A stretch of DNA of 64,000 nt from the NCBI GenBank assembly GCA_965243175.1, contig OZ251532.1, positions 3,906,001 through 3,970,000 on the forward strand, written 5' to 3'. Shown one piece after another: positions 31,118 through 38,930 of the stretch (positions within the stretch are counted from its first letter, which is position 1; every line of letters begins with the position of its first letter). A program made the translations under genes and the position numbers. The notes below the pieces were generated by a model. That model was not told where the DNA came from. It worked only from the letters and a program-made list of their open reading frames with translations, and did not search any database. The stretch is from VXYL01 sp965243175. GTDB lineage: Bacteria; Pseudomonadota; Gammaproteobacteria; Pseudomonadales; Azotimanducaceae.

Positions 31118-32047
31118 CTAGCCGCGGCGCATCTTCTCGATCAAGGCCTCCAATTCCGCCACCTTGGCTTTGGACGCTTCGGCCTCTGCTTTGGCCTCCT
31201 TCGCTTCTGCTTTGGACGCATCCGCCCTTGCATCTGACGCTTTCGCCCTTGCCTCGGACGCTTCCGCTTTCGCTCTGGCCTCTTCCGCCTCTGCCTTGGC
31301 CTCTTCCGCTTCTGCTACCGCCTGGCGTTTGGCGTTGGTCACCTCGTAGCGGGTCTCTAGGAACTCTCCGGTCGCCGGGTCGTACCAGCCCAGCGCAACA
31401 TCCAGCGGATTGGCGCCGGGCTCCCTCAAGCACAGGCACAAACCGAGCAACTTGCTGCGGACGCCGACCACACCTTCCGCGAACGTCTCCTCCGGAAGTT
31501 GGCGGTACTCGCCGTCGCGCAGCTCGAAACCCGACAGTGGCGGCTTCAGCTGGCCATGCGGGTCGTAGAGGAAGTACTCCGGTACGCCAATCTTCGCGTA
31601 GGCGTCGCGCTTCTCGTTCTCGTCGCGCTGCCGACTCGAGGGCGAGGCCACCTCCAGCACGAAATCCGGCGGCTTGCCCTCCTCCCACACCACGTAGGAA
31701 CTGCGGTGCCGGTTCGCCACTCCGAACGCCACGTACACGTCCGGCGACAACGGGGGATTCCCGGATTTCGTCCTCGAGTCGTAGGCAGGGTCCCAGTAGA
31801 CGAACTGGTCCGTGCCCACGAACACGTCCAGCCGCTCGTGCCAGTACACGCGCAGGCCGCCGAAGCCATCCTCGATGGCGACCGCATGGCGCGTGTTCTG
31901 GGGCACCGGCTCGTCCTCACACGACGGCAGGCGCAGTTCGTCCGGCCCGGGCGCCCAGCGCAGGGCCGTGCCGTTGACCGCCTGCGGCGGACCGATCGAT
32001 CCCAACGCACAGTTCGGCGGGAACTGCTCGTACGTCGCTCTGGTCAT
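31118..32047 (-). CDS. Uma2-family (DUF820) PD-(D/E)XK-like protein with charged coiled-coil tail
   Basis: The 309-residue protein has the Uma2 restriction-endonuclease-like fold: WDPAYDSRTKSGNPPLSPDVYVAFGV, then PDFVLEVASPSSRQRDENEKRDAYAKIGVPEYFLYDP, with the E-x-S/K catalytic region. Residues about 240-300 are an Ala/Glu/Lys/Arg repeat (AEAEEAKAEAEEARAKAEAS) forming a regular heptad coil. Uma2 proteins are abundant in cyanobacteria and often have this tail; their role is not established. It is on the minus strand with the ankyrin gene upstream. Sequence between them (159 bp) shows nothing clear. Confidence 0.82.
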   Translation of the reverse strand: MTRATYEQFPPNCALGSIGPPQAVNGTALRWAPGPDELRLPSCEDEPVPQNTRHAVAIEDGFGGLRVYWHERLDVFVGTDQFVYWDPAYDSRTKSGNPPLSPDVYVAFGVANRHRSSYVVWEEGKPPDFVLEVASPSSRQRDENEKRDAYAKIGVPEYFLYDPHGQLKPPLSGFELRDGEYRQLPEETFAEGVVGVRSKLLGLCLCLREPGANPLDVALGWYDPATGEFLETRYEVTNAKRQAVAEAEEAKAEAEEARAKAEASEARAKASDARADASKAEAKEAKAEAEASKAKVAELEALIEKMRRG

Positions 32048-32206
32048 GGTTCCACTCCTCACGCACCAAGGCAGGTGCCGTAGGCACCTCGGCCACGGGC
32101 GCGAATCTAGCACACGCGCCGGCTCCCGAACGGCGAACCGCCGTGGGTCGCGTCGGCAAGTGAAGCATGGCCGCAGCGCCGGTCGTCAGGCGCGGAGGGT
32201 CGCCCG

Positions 32207-33469
32207 TCACAACAGCCGCTCCATGTGCGGCGCGTCGTCCGGCCACGGATCCTTGCCCATGTTGATGACGATGTTCTTCACCAGCGGCGGGCGTTTCGGC
32301 GCACCGTAGAGCTCGCGGCGATCCAACTCGCGCATCAGCATGGTGACGTGGTACGCCAGCCGCTCGCCCGCATCCAGCAACACGTCGTCCGTCAGCTTGA
32401 TGACGACCAGCATGTGGGTCGCCTCCAGCTCGCGCTTCGGTCGCACCGGCACGCTCCACGTCACGTCCGCGAAGCGCCACTCCAGAGGCACCCAATCGAT
32501 CGGCACCTGCTCCATGTTGTCGAGATCGAAGTCGTCGAGCCAGCCGGGCGGCGCCGACTTCGCCACGTAGCCGGTCAGCAGGTCCTGGATCATTCGGGCG
32601 AACCCGTAGATGGCCGCCGCCGGGTGCGGTCGGGGCCGCCGCGCCCAGGTGTGTTCCAGCACCGGCATCAGCACCTCTTGGCCGCCGACATCGGCCTTCA
32701 GCACCGTCTTCAAGTCCAGCCGCGTCTCCACCGTGTGATGGCCGCCGCGCCGACGCAGCAGGTCGGCCGTGGAACGGGATTTCTTCGCCACAGCCTGGTC
32801 GAGGGGCGTCAACCCTTCCAGAATCGTCAGCGCGTTCACCTCCGCGCCGTGATCCAGCAGCCGCCCGGCGATGCCCGGCGAGTCCAATTGCGCGGCGAAG
32901 TGCAGCGCGGTGAGGTCGTCCTGGGCTTGCACGTGGACGCTTGCGCCGGCCGCCAGCAGCGTGTCCGCCGTATCCACGGCGTTGTGGCAGGCGGCGACGT
33001 GCAGCGCCGAGGCGCCGAATTCGTCGCGCTGGTTCACGTTCGCGCCGTGCCACAGGAGCGCGAATGCGACCTTCGTGGCGTTGTAGCGAGCGGCGAAGTG
33101 CAGCGGCGTCCAGTGGGAGACGGCGGGGAGCACGGCGTGCTTGTCGGCGCCGCGCTTGATCAGGGCGAACGCCGCGAGCGCCGCGTCGACGCGGCAGGTG
33201 AGATGCAGCGGCGTCTCGCCAGCGCCGCTACCGTACTCGACGCCGAAGCCGGCCAGAAACGCGATCAACGTCTCGTCCTCGGCATCGTCTTCCGGCAGCC
33301 GCGCCTGCACGTCCGCGCCGCGTCGCACCAGCGCGTCGACGAGGCCGGGCAGATTCAGAATGGCGGCGTAGTGCAAGTCCGTCCAGCCGTGCTGGTCGAC
33401 CAGGCGGGGTTCGAGCTTGCGGTTCAGGGCGCGGCGGAGCAGCAGCGGGGTCGGCTTCAAGGTCGTCAT
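32207..33469 (-). CDS. Ankyrin-repeat protein with unknown C-terminal domain
   Basis: The 420-residue protein has at least six ankyrin repeats over about residues 25-245 (HGWTDLHYAAILNLPGLVDAL, GETPLHLTCR, HWTPLHFAARYN, GASALHVAACHN, LTALHFAAQL, GLTPLDQAVAKK). A C-terminal region of about 170 residues follows that I do not recognise (PLEWRFADVTWSVPVRP, THMLVVIKLTDDVLLDAGE). No signal peptide is present, so it is probably cytosolic. Ankyrin proteins occur in symbionts and near defence genes; both readings are possible. It diverges from the AAA-McrBC operon. Confidence 0.82.
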   Translation of the reverse strand: MTTLKPTPLLLRRALNRKLEPRLVDQHGWTDLHYAAILNLPGLVDALVRRGADVQARLPEDDAEDETLIAFLAGFGVEYGSGAGETPLHLTCRVDAALAAFALIKRGADKHAVLPAVSHWTPLHFAARYNATKVAFALLWHGANVNQRDEFGASALHVAACHNAVDTADTLLAAGASVHVQAQDDLTALHFAAQLDSPGIAGRLLDHGAEVNALTILEGLTPLDQAVAKKSRSTADLLRRRGGHHTVETRLDLKTVLKADVGGQEVLMPVLEHTWARRPRPHPAAAIYGFARMIQDLLTGYVAKSAPPGWLDDFDLDNMEQVPIDWVPLEWRFADVTWSVPVRPKRELEATHMLVVIKLTDDVLLDAGERLAYHVTMLMRELDRRELYGAPKRPPLVKNIVINMGKDPWPDDAPHMERLL

Positions 33470-33702
33470 CGGCACACCGGTTCTTGCGTTGGAACCGGAC
33501 AGTGTCGCGCCCCGCGCAACGCCTGTATGTAGGACATTTGCCATAGTCCGTGTAAGACATCTCTACAATCGACGCTGCGAAAACCGTGAAGAAAGCGTTC
33601 ACAAGCGGTGACTATCGCTTGGTCACTTGCGGCATACCGAGACCGTCACGCCGAGTGCTAGACTTGGCAGGTACACGGGGCTGCCCTCGACTCGATGATT
33701 CG
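33470..33702. promoter_or_regulatory. Intergenic control region between ankyrin gene and AAA-McrBC operon
   Basis: The 233-bp gap is less GC-rich than its surroundings. It holds a near-direct repeat, TGTAGGACAT (33528-33537) and TGTAAGACAT (33551-33560), 23 bp apart, followed by TACAAT (33564-33569), a possible -10 for the rightward operon. Repeats at about two helical turns could bind a regulator. This is a suggestion from pattern only. Confidence 0.35.
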
Positions 33703-34986
33703 ATGATCAACCTGCCCGTACACGTTCGAGACGCGCTGGTTCGGCTTGCCGAATCCAGCGACCGCGCTTCGCCCACGGTTTTCGCCGGACGCGAAGCCGA
33801 GTTCGAGTTGCTGAACGCCGCAGTGCGTGGCGCTCAACGCGGAGAGCCGGGGCACACCGTCGTCATCCACGGCGTCCCCGGCGCCGGCAAGACAGCGCTG
33901 CTGAACGAGTACGCGGCGCGGTTGCTGACGTATGGCGGCGGAACGGCTGGGCCGACCATAGCCGTGCCGCTGCGACCAGGCGACCTCGACGGGTCTCCCA
34001 TGGCAATCCTTCAAGAGATCGACCGGCAGTTCCGCGAGTTCGAGGCGTCCGACGTGTGGCAGGACAGGCTGAACCGCATGGCCGGCGGCGCATCCCTGCT
34101 CGGCCATGCGTTGTTCGCAGCAGCCACGAAGCGGGACTTCAACGAGTTCCGCCGATCCGCAAAGGCACCCAACTCGCTCCCCGTCGCGCTCGATGACTAC
34201 TTCGCGTTCCGGTTCGATCGCCGCGACAGCACCGTCGTTCTGCTAGTCGACGAGGCGCAGAACCTGGACGACACGGCGCAGGTTCGACGGCACTTGGATG
34301 CGCTGCACGGCGGCGTCAGAGCGCACATGACGGTGCTGCTGGCTTGCTTCGGATTGGCGAACACCATCGAGCGTCTGCATGAGCTTGGACTGTCGCGGCT
34401 TGCTACGGGCCACGCGAAATCGATTGGTGTCCTATCCCAAGAGGATGCGGAGCGCACAGTGGCCGGCACGTTGGATGCGGCGCTCGCCGACTTCGCGTTC
34501 CAAGACGAGCAGGGTGACGATGCGCGCCAAGGACAGTGGATCGGCACGGCGACAGCGACAATCCTTGCCGAGAGCGGCAATTTCCCGCATCATCTGGCGA
34601 ATGGGTGCCGTGCGCTGGCGAAGATCGTCTTGGACGAGGGCATCGGGGAGGTGCCGCCGGTGGAGCGTTTGCGCGAAAGATGCCGAGACCACAGGCGCGA
34701 ATACTACGATGCACGGCTGCGTCCTTGGGCAGACCACATGACAGCGTTGGCGCAAGGCTTCTCGAACACGCAAGACGGATGGACGCCGGTTGCTGATGTC
34801 AAGCGGGCTTTGATGGCGGCGGACGACTTCGGCGATCCTGTGGACAGAGGGAAGGCTACGACCATGCTCAAGGAGCTGTGCGCCAACGGCTACGTCGAGC
34901 GGCGTGCGGGCACGTGCCGCCTCGCCTTGCCATCGTTGTCGTCCCACTTCGCAGACATCCGGCACCGATTGGAGAAGGTCGCATGA
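33703..34986 (+). CDS. AAA ATPase (ORC/STAND-like) leading the McrBC operon
   Basis: The 427-residue P-loop ATPase has FAGREAEFELLNAAVR before Walker A GVPGAGKT (about 57-64) and Walker B STVVLLVDEAQNLDD (about 176-190), as in AAA_16/Cdc6-like proteins. A C-terminal winged-helix-like region covers about 360-427 (VADVKRALMAADDFG, MLKELCANGYVERRAG). Its stop overlaps the mcrB start (ATGA), so it is translationally coupled. A Cdc6/STAND-like protein is not part of the standard McrBC pair. It could act as DNA sensor, loader or regulator. The ATG at 33703 fits the domain start; a frame 39 codons longer has no support. Confidence 0.75.
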   Translation: MINLPVHVRDALVRLAESSDRASPTVFAGREAEFELLNAAVRGAQRGEPGHTVVIHGVPGAGKTALLNEYAARLLTYGGGTAGPTIAVPLRPGDLDGSPMAILQEIDRQFREFEASDVWQDRLNRMAGGASLLGHALFAAATKRDFNEFRRSAKAPNSLPVALDDYFAFRFDRRDSTVVLLVDEAQNLDDTAQVRRHLDALHGGVRAHMTVLLACFGLANTIERLHELGLSRLATGHAKSIGVLSQEDAERTVAGTLDAALADFAFQDEQGDDARQGQWIGTATATILAESGNFPHHLANGCRALAKIVLDEGIGEVPPVERLRERCRDHRREYYDARLRPWADHMTALAQGFSNTQDGWTPVADVKRALMAADDFGDPVDRGKATTMLKELCANGYVERRAGTCRLALPSLSSHFADIRHRLEKVA

Positions 34987-36284
34987 ACCCGATAGTCGCA
35001 AGTGTATTCAAGAGGGCAGATCACGACGCTGCCGTGATGAAGGCTCTGAGGTCATGCGGCAAGCAGTGGTTCGAGGAGACTGTCGAAGACTTGATGGATG
35101 AGACTATTCCACATCAAACACTCGTACAGAACGCTATCCAGCGCGGGAATACGCCCGCCTCGGCGGCAACCAAGGTCTCGCAGGGCCGCAAGGCGTTGCG
35201 CCTCTGCGGTTATCTCGGATCCAGCGAACGACAAATGCACGTCGGGCCGCCATCGCCCCTCTTGGGTGCGCGGCAACAGGGCGCAACGTCGCCAAGAGTT
35301 GGGCAACAGCCCGACACATCAACCACTGCGCTCAATGTCGTCCTATATGGTCCTCCCGGCACAGGCAAGACCTACAAAACAGCGCAGCGTTGCGTGGAGA
35401 TCTGCGACCAAAGCAATGACGATCACGACGTTCGCGACCGCTACCGGGACTTGGTCGCCGATGGGCAGGTCGAGTTCGTCACCTTCCACCAGTCCTACGG
35501 CTACGAGGAGTTCGTTGAGGGACTGCGCCCCGCGGTGGCCGATGTAGGCGGCGCAGGCTTCCGCTTGGAGGCTGTTCCCGGCGTACTCAAGCGGATCGCG
35601 GATCGGGCACGCGACGACGCGGAATCCACCTACGTCCTCGTGATCGACGAGATCAACCGCGCCAACATCTCCAAGGTGATGGGCGAGCTCATCACGCTGC
35701 TCGAAGAGGACAAGCGCGAGGGCGCGGAGAACGAGATCGCCGTTGCGCTGCCACACTCGGGCGAACGGTTCACGTTGCCGTCGAATCTGCACATCCTCGG
35801 CACCATGAACACGGCCGACCGCTCCATCGCGCTGATCGACACCGCACTGCGACGCCGCTTCGATTTCGAGGAGATGGCACCAGACGCCCGCATGCTGCGC
35901 ATTGTGGATGGCGTCCACTTGCCCAACGTGTTGACGAAGATCAACGAGCGGCTCGAATACCTCATCGACCGCGATCATCTGATCGGCCATGCGTGGCTGA
36001 TGAAAGCAGCAAACAAGAGCGACGTGGATGGGGTGATGCGACGCAAGATCATCCCGCTCATCGCCGAGTACTTCTACGACGACTGGCGCAAGGTTCGCGC
36101 CGTACTCGGCAATACCGACGACTTCGTGAAGGGTGAGCCGTTGAACGCGCCGCCCGGACTCGACGACCTAGACGCGGATCAGCGCTTCCGCTGGGCGATC
36201 CAAGAACCTCCTTACGCGGACAACGCCTACGACCGCCTCATCCGCGGACAGGCACCTACGACCGAGGGCGATGCGAGCGAGTAG
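34983..36284 (+). CDS. mcrB: McrB-type GTP-dependent AAA+ restriction subunit
   Basis: The 433-residue protein has a short N-terminal region (1-115) of unknown fold in place of the usual specificity domain. An AAA+ domain of the McrB type follows: Walker A GPPGTGKT (123-130), FHQSYGYEEFVEGLRP, Walker B VLVIDEINRANISKVMGEL, the McrB signature GTMNTADRSIALIDTALRRRF. McrB motors hydrolyse GTP to translocate DNA and activate the McrC nuclease against modified DNA. The N-terminal domain would set the target and is new to me. Overlaps with neighbours: ATGA upstream, 14 bp with mcrC. Confidence 0.9.
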   Translation: MNPIVASVFKRADHDAAVMKALRSCGKQWFEETVEDLMDETIPHQTLVQNAIQRGNTPASAATKVSQGRKALRLCGYLGSSERQMHVGPPSPLLGARQQGATSPRVGQQPDTSTTALNVVLYGPPGTGKTYKTAQRCVEICDQSNDDHDVRDRYRDLVADGQVEFVTFHQSYGYEEFVEGLRPAVADVGGAGFRLEAVPGVLKRIADRARDDAESTYVLVIDEINRANISKVMGELITLLEEDKREGAENEIAVALPHSGERFTLPSNLHILGTMNTADRSIALIDTALRRRFDFEEMAPDARMLRIVDGVHLPNVLTKINERLEYLIDRDHLIGHAWLMKAANKSDVDGVMRRKIIPLIAEYFYDDWRKVRAVLGNTDDFVKGEPLNAPPGLDDLDADQRFRWAIQEPPYADNAYDRLIRGQAPTTEGDASE

Positions 36285-37494
36285 GATCCTCCCGCCCGTC
36301 CGGGAAAACGCACGGTTCGCGCTTGAGGATCGATTTGCCGAGCGGCTCTCCGCGACCGCCCTGCGAGCGAAGAAACGCCTCAGGGTTCCAAGCGTCCTCG
36401 AGCGCACCCGCACCGGGCTCAAGGCCGCCGGAGTCGTCGGCATCGTCGCGGCACCCGGGGTCACGCTTGAGATACTCCCCAAGGTCGATGGCGAAGACGG
36501 GGCGGTTCGCAAGGCGCTGGTATCCATGCTCTCCCTCGCTTGGGGCTTGCGCGTTGCCGATGGCGAGCTCGCTGGTCTCGATACGCAGCGCAACGACTTG
36601 CTGGAAGTGCTGATCGGTCTGTTCGCCAACCGGCTGCTCGTGGCGGTGCGGCGAGGGTTGCCGCGGCGGTACGTCGGGTTCGAGGAGGACTTGAGGCTGC
36701 TTCGGGGCAGCTTGAACGTGGTTCGCCAAATCACGTCGTTGGCGGCGAGGCCGGACGTGCTGGCGTGTCGGTTCGAGGAACTGTCGGCGGATACGCCGTT
36801 GAATCGGGTGCTGAAGGCCGCTGTTCGGCGCCTCGTGGGCGTCACGCGCTCGGCGGCCAACGCGAGGCTGTTGGGCGAACTCGCCGCTCGTTTCGAGTCG
36901 GTGGGCGATTCGCCGACGCCGCTCAAGGAGCCGGTGCGCTTGGATCGCACCAATGCTGCCTACCACGACCTGCACCGGCTGGCGCGGCTGCTCCTGAGCG
37001 GCGATTGGCAGAGCACCACCGGCGGCGAGGCGCTCGGCTTCTCGCTGCTGTTTCCGATGGCGGAGCTGTTCGAGAGGTTTGTCGGCAAGCTGCTCCTGCG
37101 GAGCGCGGCACCTTGGTCTGTATCGCCACAGGAGAGACGGCACAGTGCCTTGGCGGACGACGCCGGGCCGTTGTTCGCGTTACAGCCCGACGTGGTGATC
37201 CGCTCCCCGGCAGGGCCGATCGTGCTGGATACCAAGTGGAAGGCGCTCTCAGCCGACGACGGCAGGAAGCTCGGCGTTGTGCAGGACGACGTCTACCAAG
37301 TGCTTGTCTACGGACAGGCGTACGATGCGGAGCGGCTGGTGCTGCTCTACCCGTGGCGGGCTGGATTGGAGAAAGGAGTCGTCAAATCTTGGCGTGTGCA
37401 GGGTACGCAGACGCGGCTCGACATTGCGACGGTCGATGTCGGCCAGCCAGCGAGCGTCGCCTGCGCGTTGCGCGAGATCGTTCGCGCAGTCTGA
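36271..37494 (+). CDS. mcrC: McrC-type nuclease subunit
   Basis: The 407-residue protein is of the McrC/5-methylcytosine restriction family. The N-terminal part (GIVAAPGVTLEILPKVDG) matches the region that contacts McrB. The C-terminal PD-(D/E)XK nuclease shows LQPDVVI (Asp at about 307) and IVLDTKWK (Asp-Thr-Lys at about 320-322). It should cleave DNA when stimulated by the McrB motor. Start overlaps mcrB by 14 bp. The gene appears complete and all catalytic residues are present. Confidence 0.9.
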   Translation: MRASRILPPVRENARFALEDRFAERLSATALRAKKRLRVPSVLERTRTGLKAAGVVGIVAAPGVTLEILPKVDGEDGAVRKALVSMLSLAWGLRVADGELAGLDTQRNDLLEVLIGLFANRLLVAVRRGLPRRYVGFEEDLRLLRGSLNVVRQITSLAARPDVLACRFEELSADTPLNRVLKAAVRRLVGVTRSAANARLLGELAARFESVGDSPTPLKEPVRLDRTNAAYHDLHRLARLLLSGDWQSTTGGEALGFSLLFPMAELFERFVGKLLLRSAAPWSVSPQERRHSALADDAGPLFALQPDVVIRSPAGPIVLDTKWKALSADDGRKLGVVQDDVYQVLVYGQAYDAERLVLLYPWRAGLEKGVVKSWRVQGTQTRLDIATVDVGQPASVACALREIVRAV

Positions 37495-37541
37495 GCGCCT
37501 GGCACATACTTGGGCTAACGCAACCAAGCGGAGACGTGGGC

Positions 37542-37964
37542 ATGGCCGACACCTATTCCACCTACCTCACCTTCGACAGCAACTGCCGCGAGGCGTTCGA
37601 GTTCTACAGTTCGGTGTTCGGGGAAGACTTCCACGTGTTCGATACGTTTGCGGAAGCGCCGGCGGAGATGGACGTGCCGGAGGAGCAGCGGGATCGCGTG
37701 ATGCACGTGTCGCTGCCGATTGGCGACGGCATCCTGATGGGCAGCGACACCATGCCCGGCGCCCCGCCATTGGTGACCGGCAGCAACTTCTCCCTCTCCG
37801 TTGGCACCTCCAGCAAGGAAGAGGGCGACGAGCTGCTCGCCAAGCTCTCGGCGGGCGGCACCGTCACCATGCCGATGGAGACCACGTTCTGGGGCGCCTA
37901 CTTCGGCATGTGTACGGATCGGTTCGGCATCAACTGGATGGTGGTCTTCGAGGCCGACGCCTAG
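37542..37964 (+). CDS. VOC-fold (PhnB-like glyoxalase superfamily) protein
   Basis: The 140-residue protein matches the PhnB/3-demethylubiquinone-like VOC group: YLTFDSNCREAFEFYSSVFG, GDGILMGSDTM, and FWGAYFGMCTDRFGINWMV. Such proteins are dimers of beta-alpha-beta modules binding a metal or small ligand; many have no known substrate. It follows mcrC after 47 bp on the same strand but is a common housekeeping-type gene and may mark the right edge of the accessory segment. tusC begins 38 bp downstream. Confidence 0.82.
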   Translation: MADTYSTYLTFDSNCREAFEFYSSVFGEDFHVFDTFAEAPAEMDVPEEQRDRVMHVSLPIGDGILMGSDTMPGAPPLVTGSNFSLSVGTSSKEEGDELLAKLSAGGTVTMPMETTFWGAYFGMCTDRFGINWMVVFEADA

Positions 37965-38002
37965 CCGCTGCGCTTCCTTCCACCCGAACTATTGCCCAGA
38001 CC

Positions 38003-38329
38003 GTGAAAAGCGTTCTCTACCTCGTTCGGCGCGGCCCCGGAGTCGCGGCGGACGAGACCATCGACCTGGCGCTGGTGTCCGGCGTCTTCGAGCAGCGGGT
38101 CTCCATGCTGTTCATGGACGATGGCGTGTACCAGCTGGTCGGCCTGGACGAACGCCAATCGTCCGTCAAGGCGCTGCCGACCTACGACATCGAAGCCATC
38201 CACGTCTCCAGGCCCAGCTTGACGGAACGGGCCATCGATGAAGCCGAGATTGGGCTGGCCGTGCAGATCGCGGATTCCGACGCCATCCGCGCCCTCCTCG
38301 CCAGCCACGACGTGGTGGTGACCGACTGA
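38003..38329 (+). CDS. tusC: Sulfurtransferase complex subunit TusC (DsrF-like)
   Basis: The 108-residue DsrE-fold protein begins VKSVLYLVRRGPGVAADETIDLAL and contains FEQRVSMLFMDDGVYQLV, both typical of TusC/DsrF. The start is GTG. It forms the TusBCD sulfur relay with TusB (gene overlapping by one base, TGATG) and TusD, whose gene is 9.9 kb upstream. TusC itself has no catalytic Cys, in line with its structural role. Confidence 0.9.
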   Translation: MKSVLYLVRRGPGVAADETIDLALVSGVFEQRVSMLFMDDGVYQLVGLDERQSSVKALPTYDIEAIHVSRPSLTERAIDEAEIGLAVQIADSDAIRALLASHDVVVTD

Positions 38330-38598
38330 TGGCCGTACTGCATCTCCTCGCCAATCCCGCGGCGGTCGCATCCTGCCGGAGCGCTCTCGCCGCCGACGAT
38401 TCCTTGTTGCTCATTGGCGAAGGCGTCCTCGCGCAGCCGCTGCTCCTAACCATCGAGACGCCGAAGGTGCGCCAGGGCGTGCTGGCCGAGGACGCGGAAC
38501 GGTTCGGGCTGGCGGCGGTCGCGGGCGTCGAGCGGCTCTCCTACGCGGATTTCGTCGCCTGGGTGGTGGAGTGCGAACGCAGCGTCACATGGACTTGA
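38329..38598 (+). CDS. tusB: Sulfurtransferase complex subunit TusB (DsrH-like)
   Basis: The 89-residue protein begins MAVLHLLANPAAVASCRSAL, the TusB/DsrH pattern, and includes LLLIGEGVLA and a C-terminal YADFVAWVVECE. It is the third DsrE-fold subunit of the TusBCD hexamer. Its start overlaps the tusC stop and its end overlaps the tusE start by 10 bp, a tight translationally coupled set. Confidence 0.88.
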   Translation: MAVLHLLANPAAVASCRSALAADDSLLLIGEGVLAQPLLLTIETPKVRQGVLAEDAERFGLAAVAGVERLSYADFVAWVVECERSVTWT

Positions 38599-38915
38599 GG
38601 CTGGACGCACAGGGCCACTTGGCCAGCGCGAACGATTGGAACGATGCGGTTGCCGGGCAACTGGCGGAAGCCGCCGGAGTCCAACTCGGCGCGGATCACT
38701 GGCGCGTCTTGCGCATCCTCCGCCGCTTCCACGCCGAAACCGGCGTCGCGCCCTCGATGCGCCCGCTGGTCAAGCTGCTGCGCCAGAGCGACCCGCCCTT
38801 GGCCTCCAGCATCGCGCTCCTACGCCTCTTTCCAAGCCCAGCCGGCAGTCCCGACAGCCCGGCGGTGGTCGCCGCCAGAATCGCCGGCCTGCCCCGCCCG
38901 GACAAGTGCCTGTAG
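38589..38915 (+). CDS. tusE: Sulfurtransferase TusE (DsrC-like)
   Basis: The 108-residue protein matches TusE/DsrC: ANDWNDAVAGQLAEAAGVQL, HWRVLRILRRFHAETGVAPS, and the C-terminal arm ending PRPDKCL with the conserved penultimate Cys that accepts persulfide sulfur from TusD and hands it to MnmA. The second Cys of true dissimilatory DsrC, about ten residues upstream, is absent, so the role is tRNA thiolation rather than sulfite reduction. It is convergent with cysG, 15 bp apart. Confidence 0.92.
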   Translation: MDLRLDAQGHLASANDWNDAVAGQLAEAAGVQLGADHWRVLRILRRFHAETGVAPSMRPLVKLLRQSDPPLASSIALLRLFPSPAGSPDSPAVVAARIAGLPRPDKCL

Positions 38916-38930
38916 GCTGCTCCGGCGGCT

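Noticed and set aside
28089..38002. Island borders as attachment sites or inverted repeats
   Set aside because: Reading the sequence after tusD and before tusC, I found no matching direct or inverted repeats, no tRNA gene and no integrase, so no mobile-element type is assigned.
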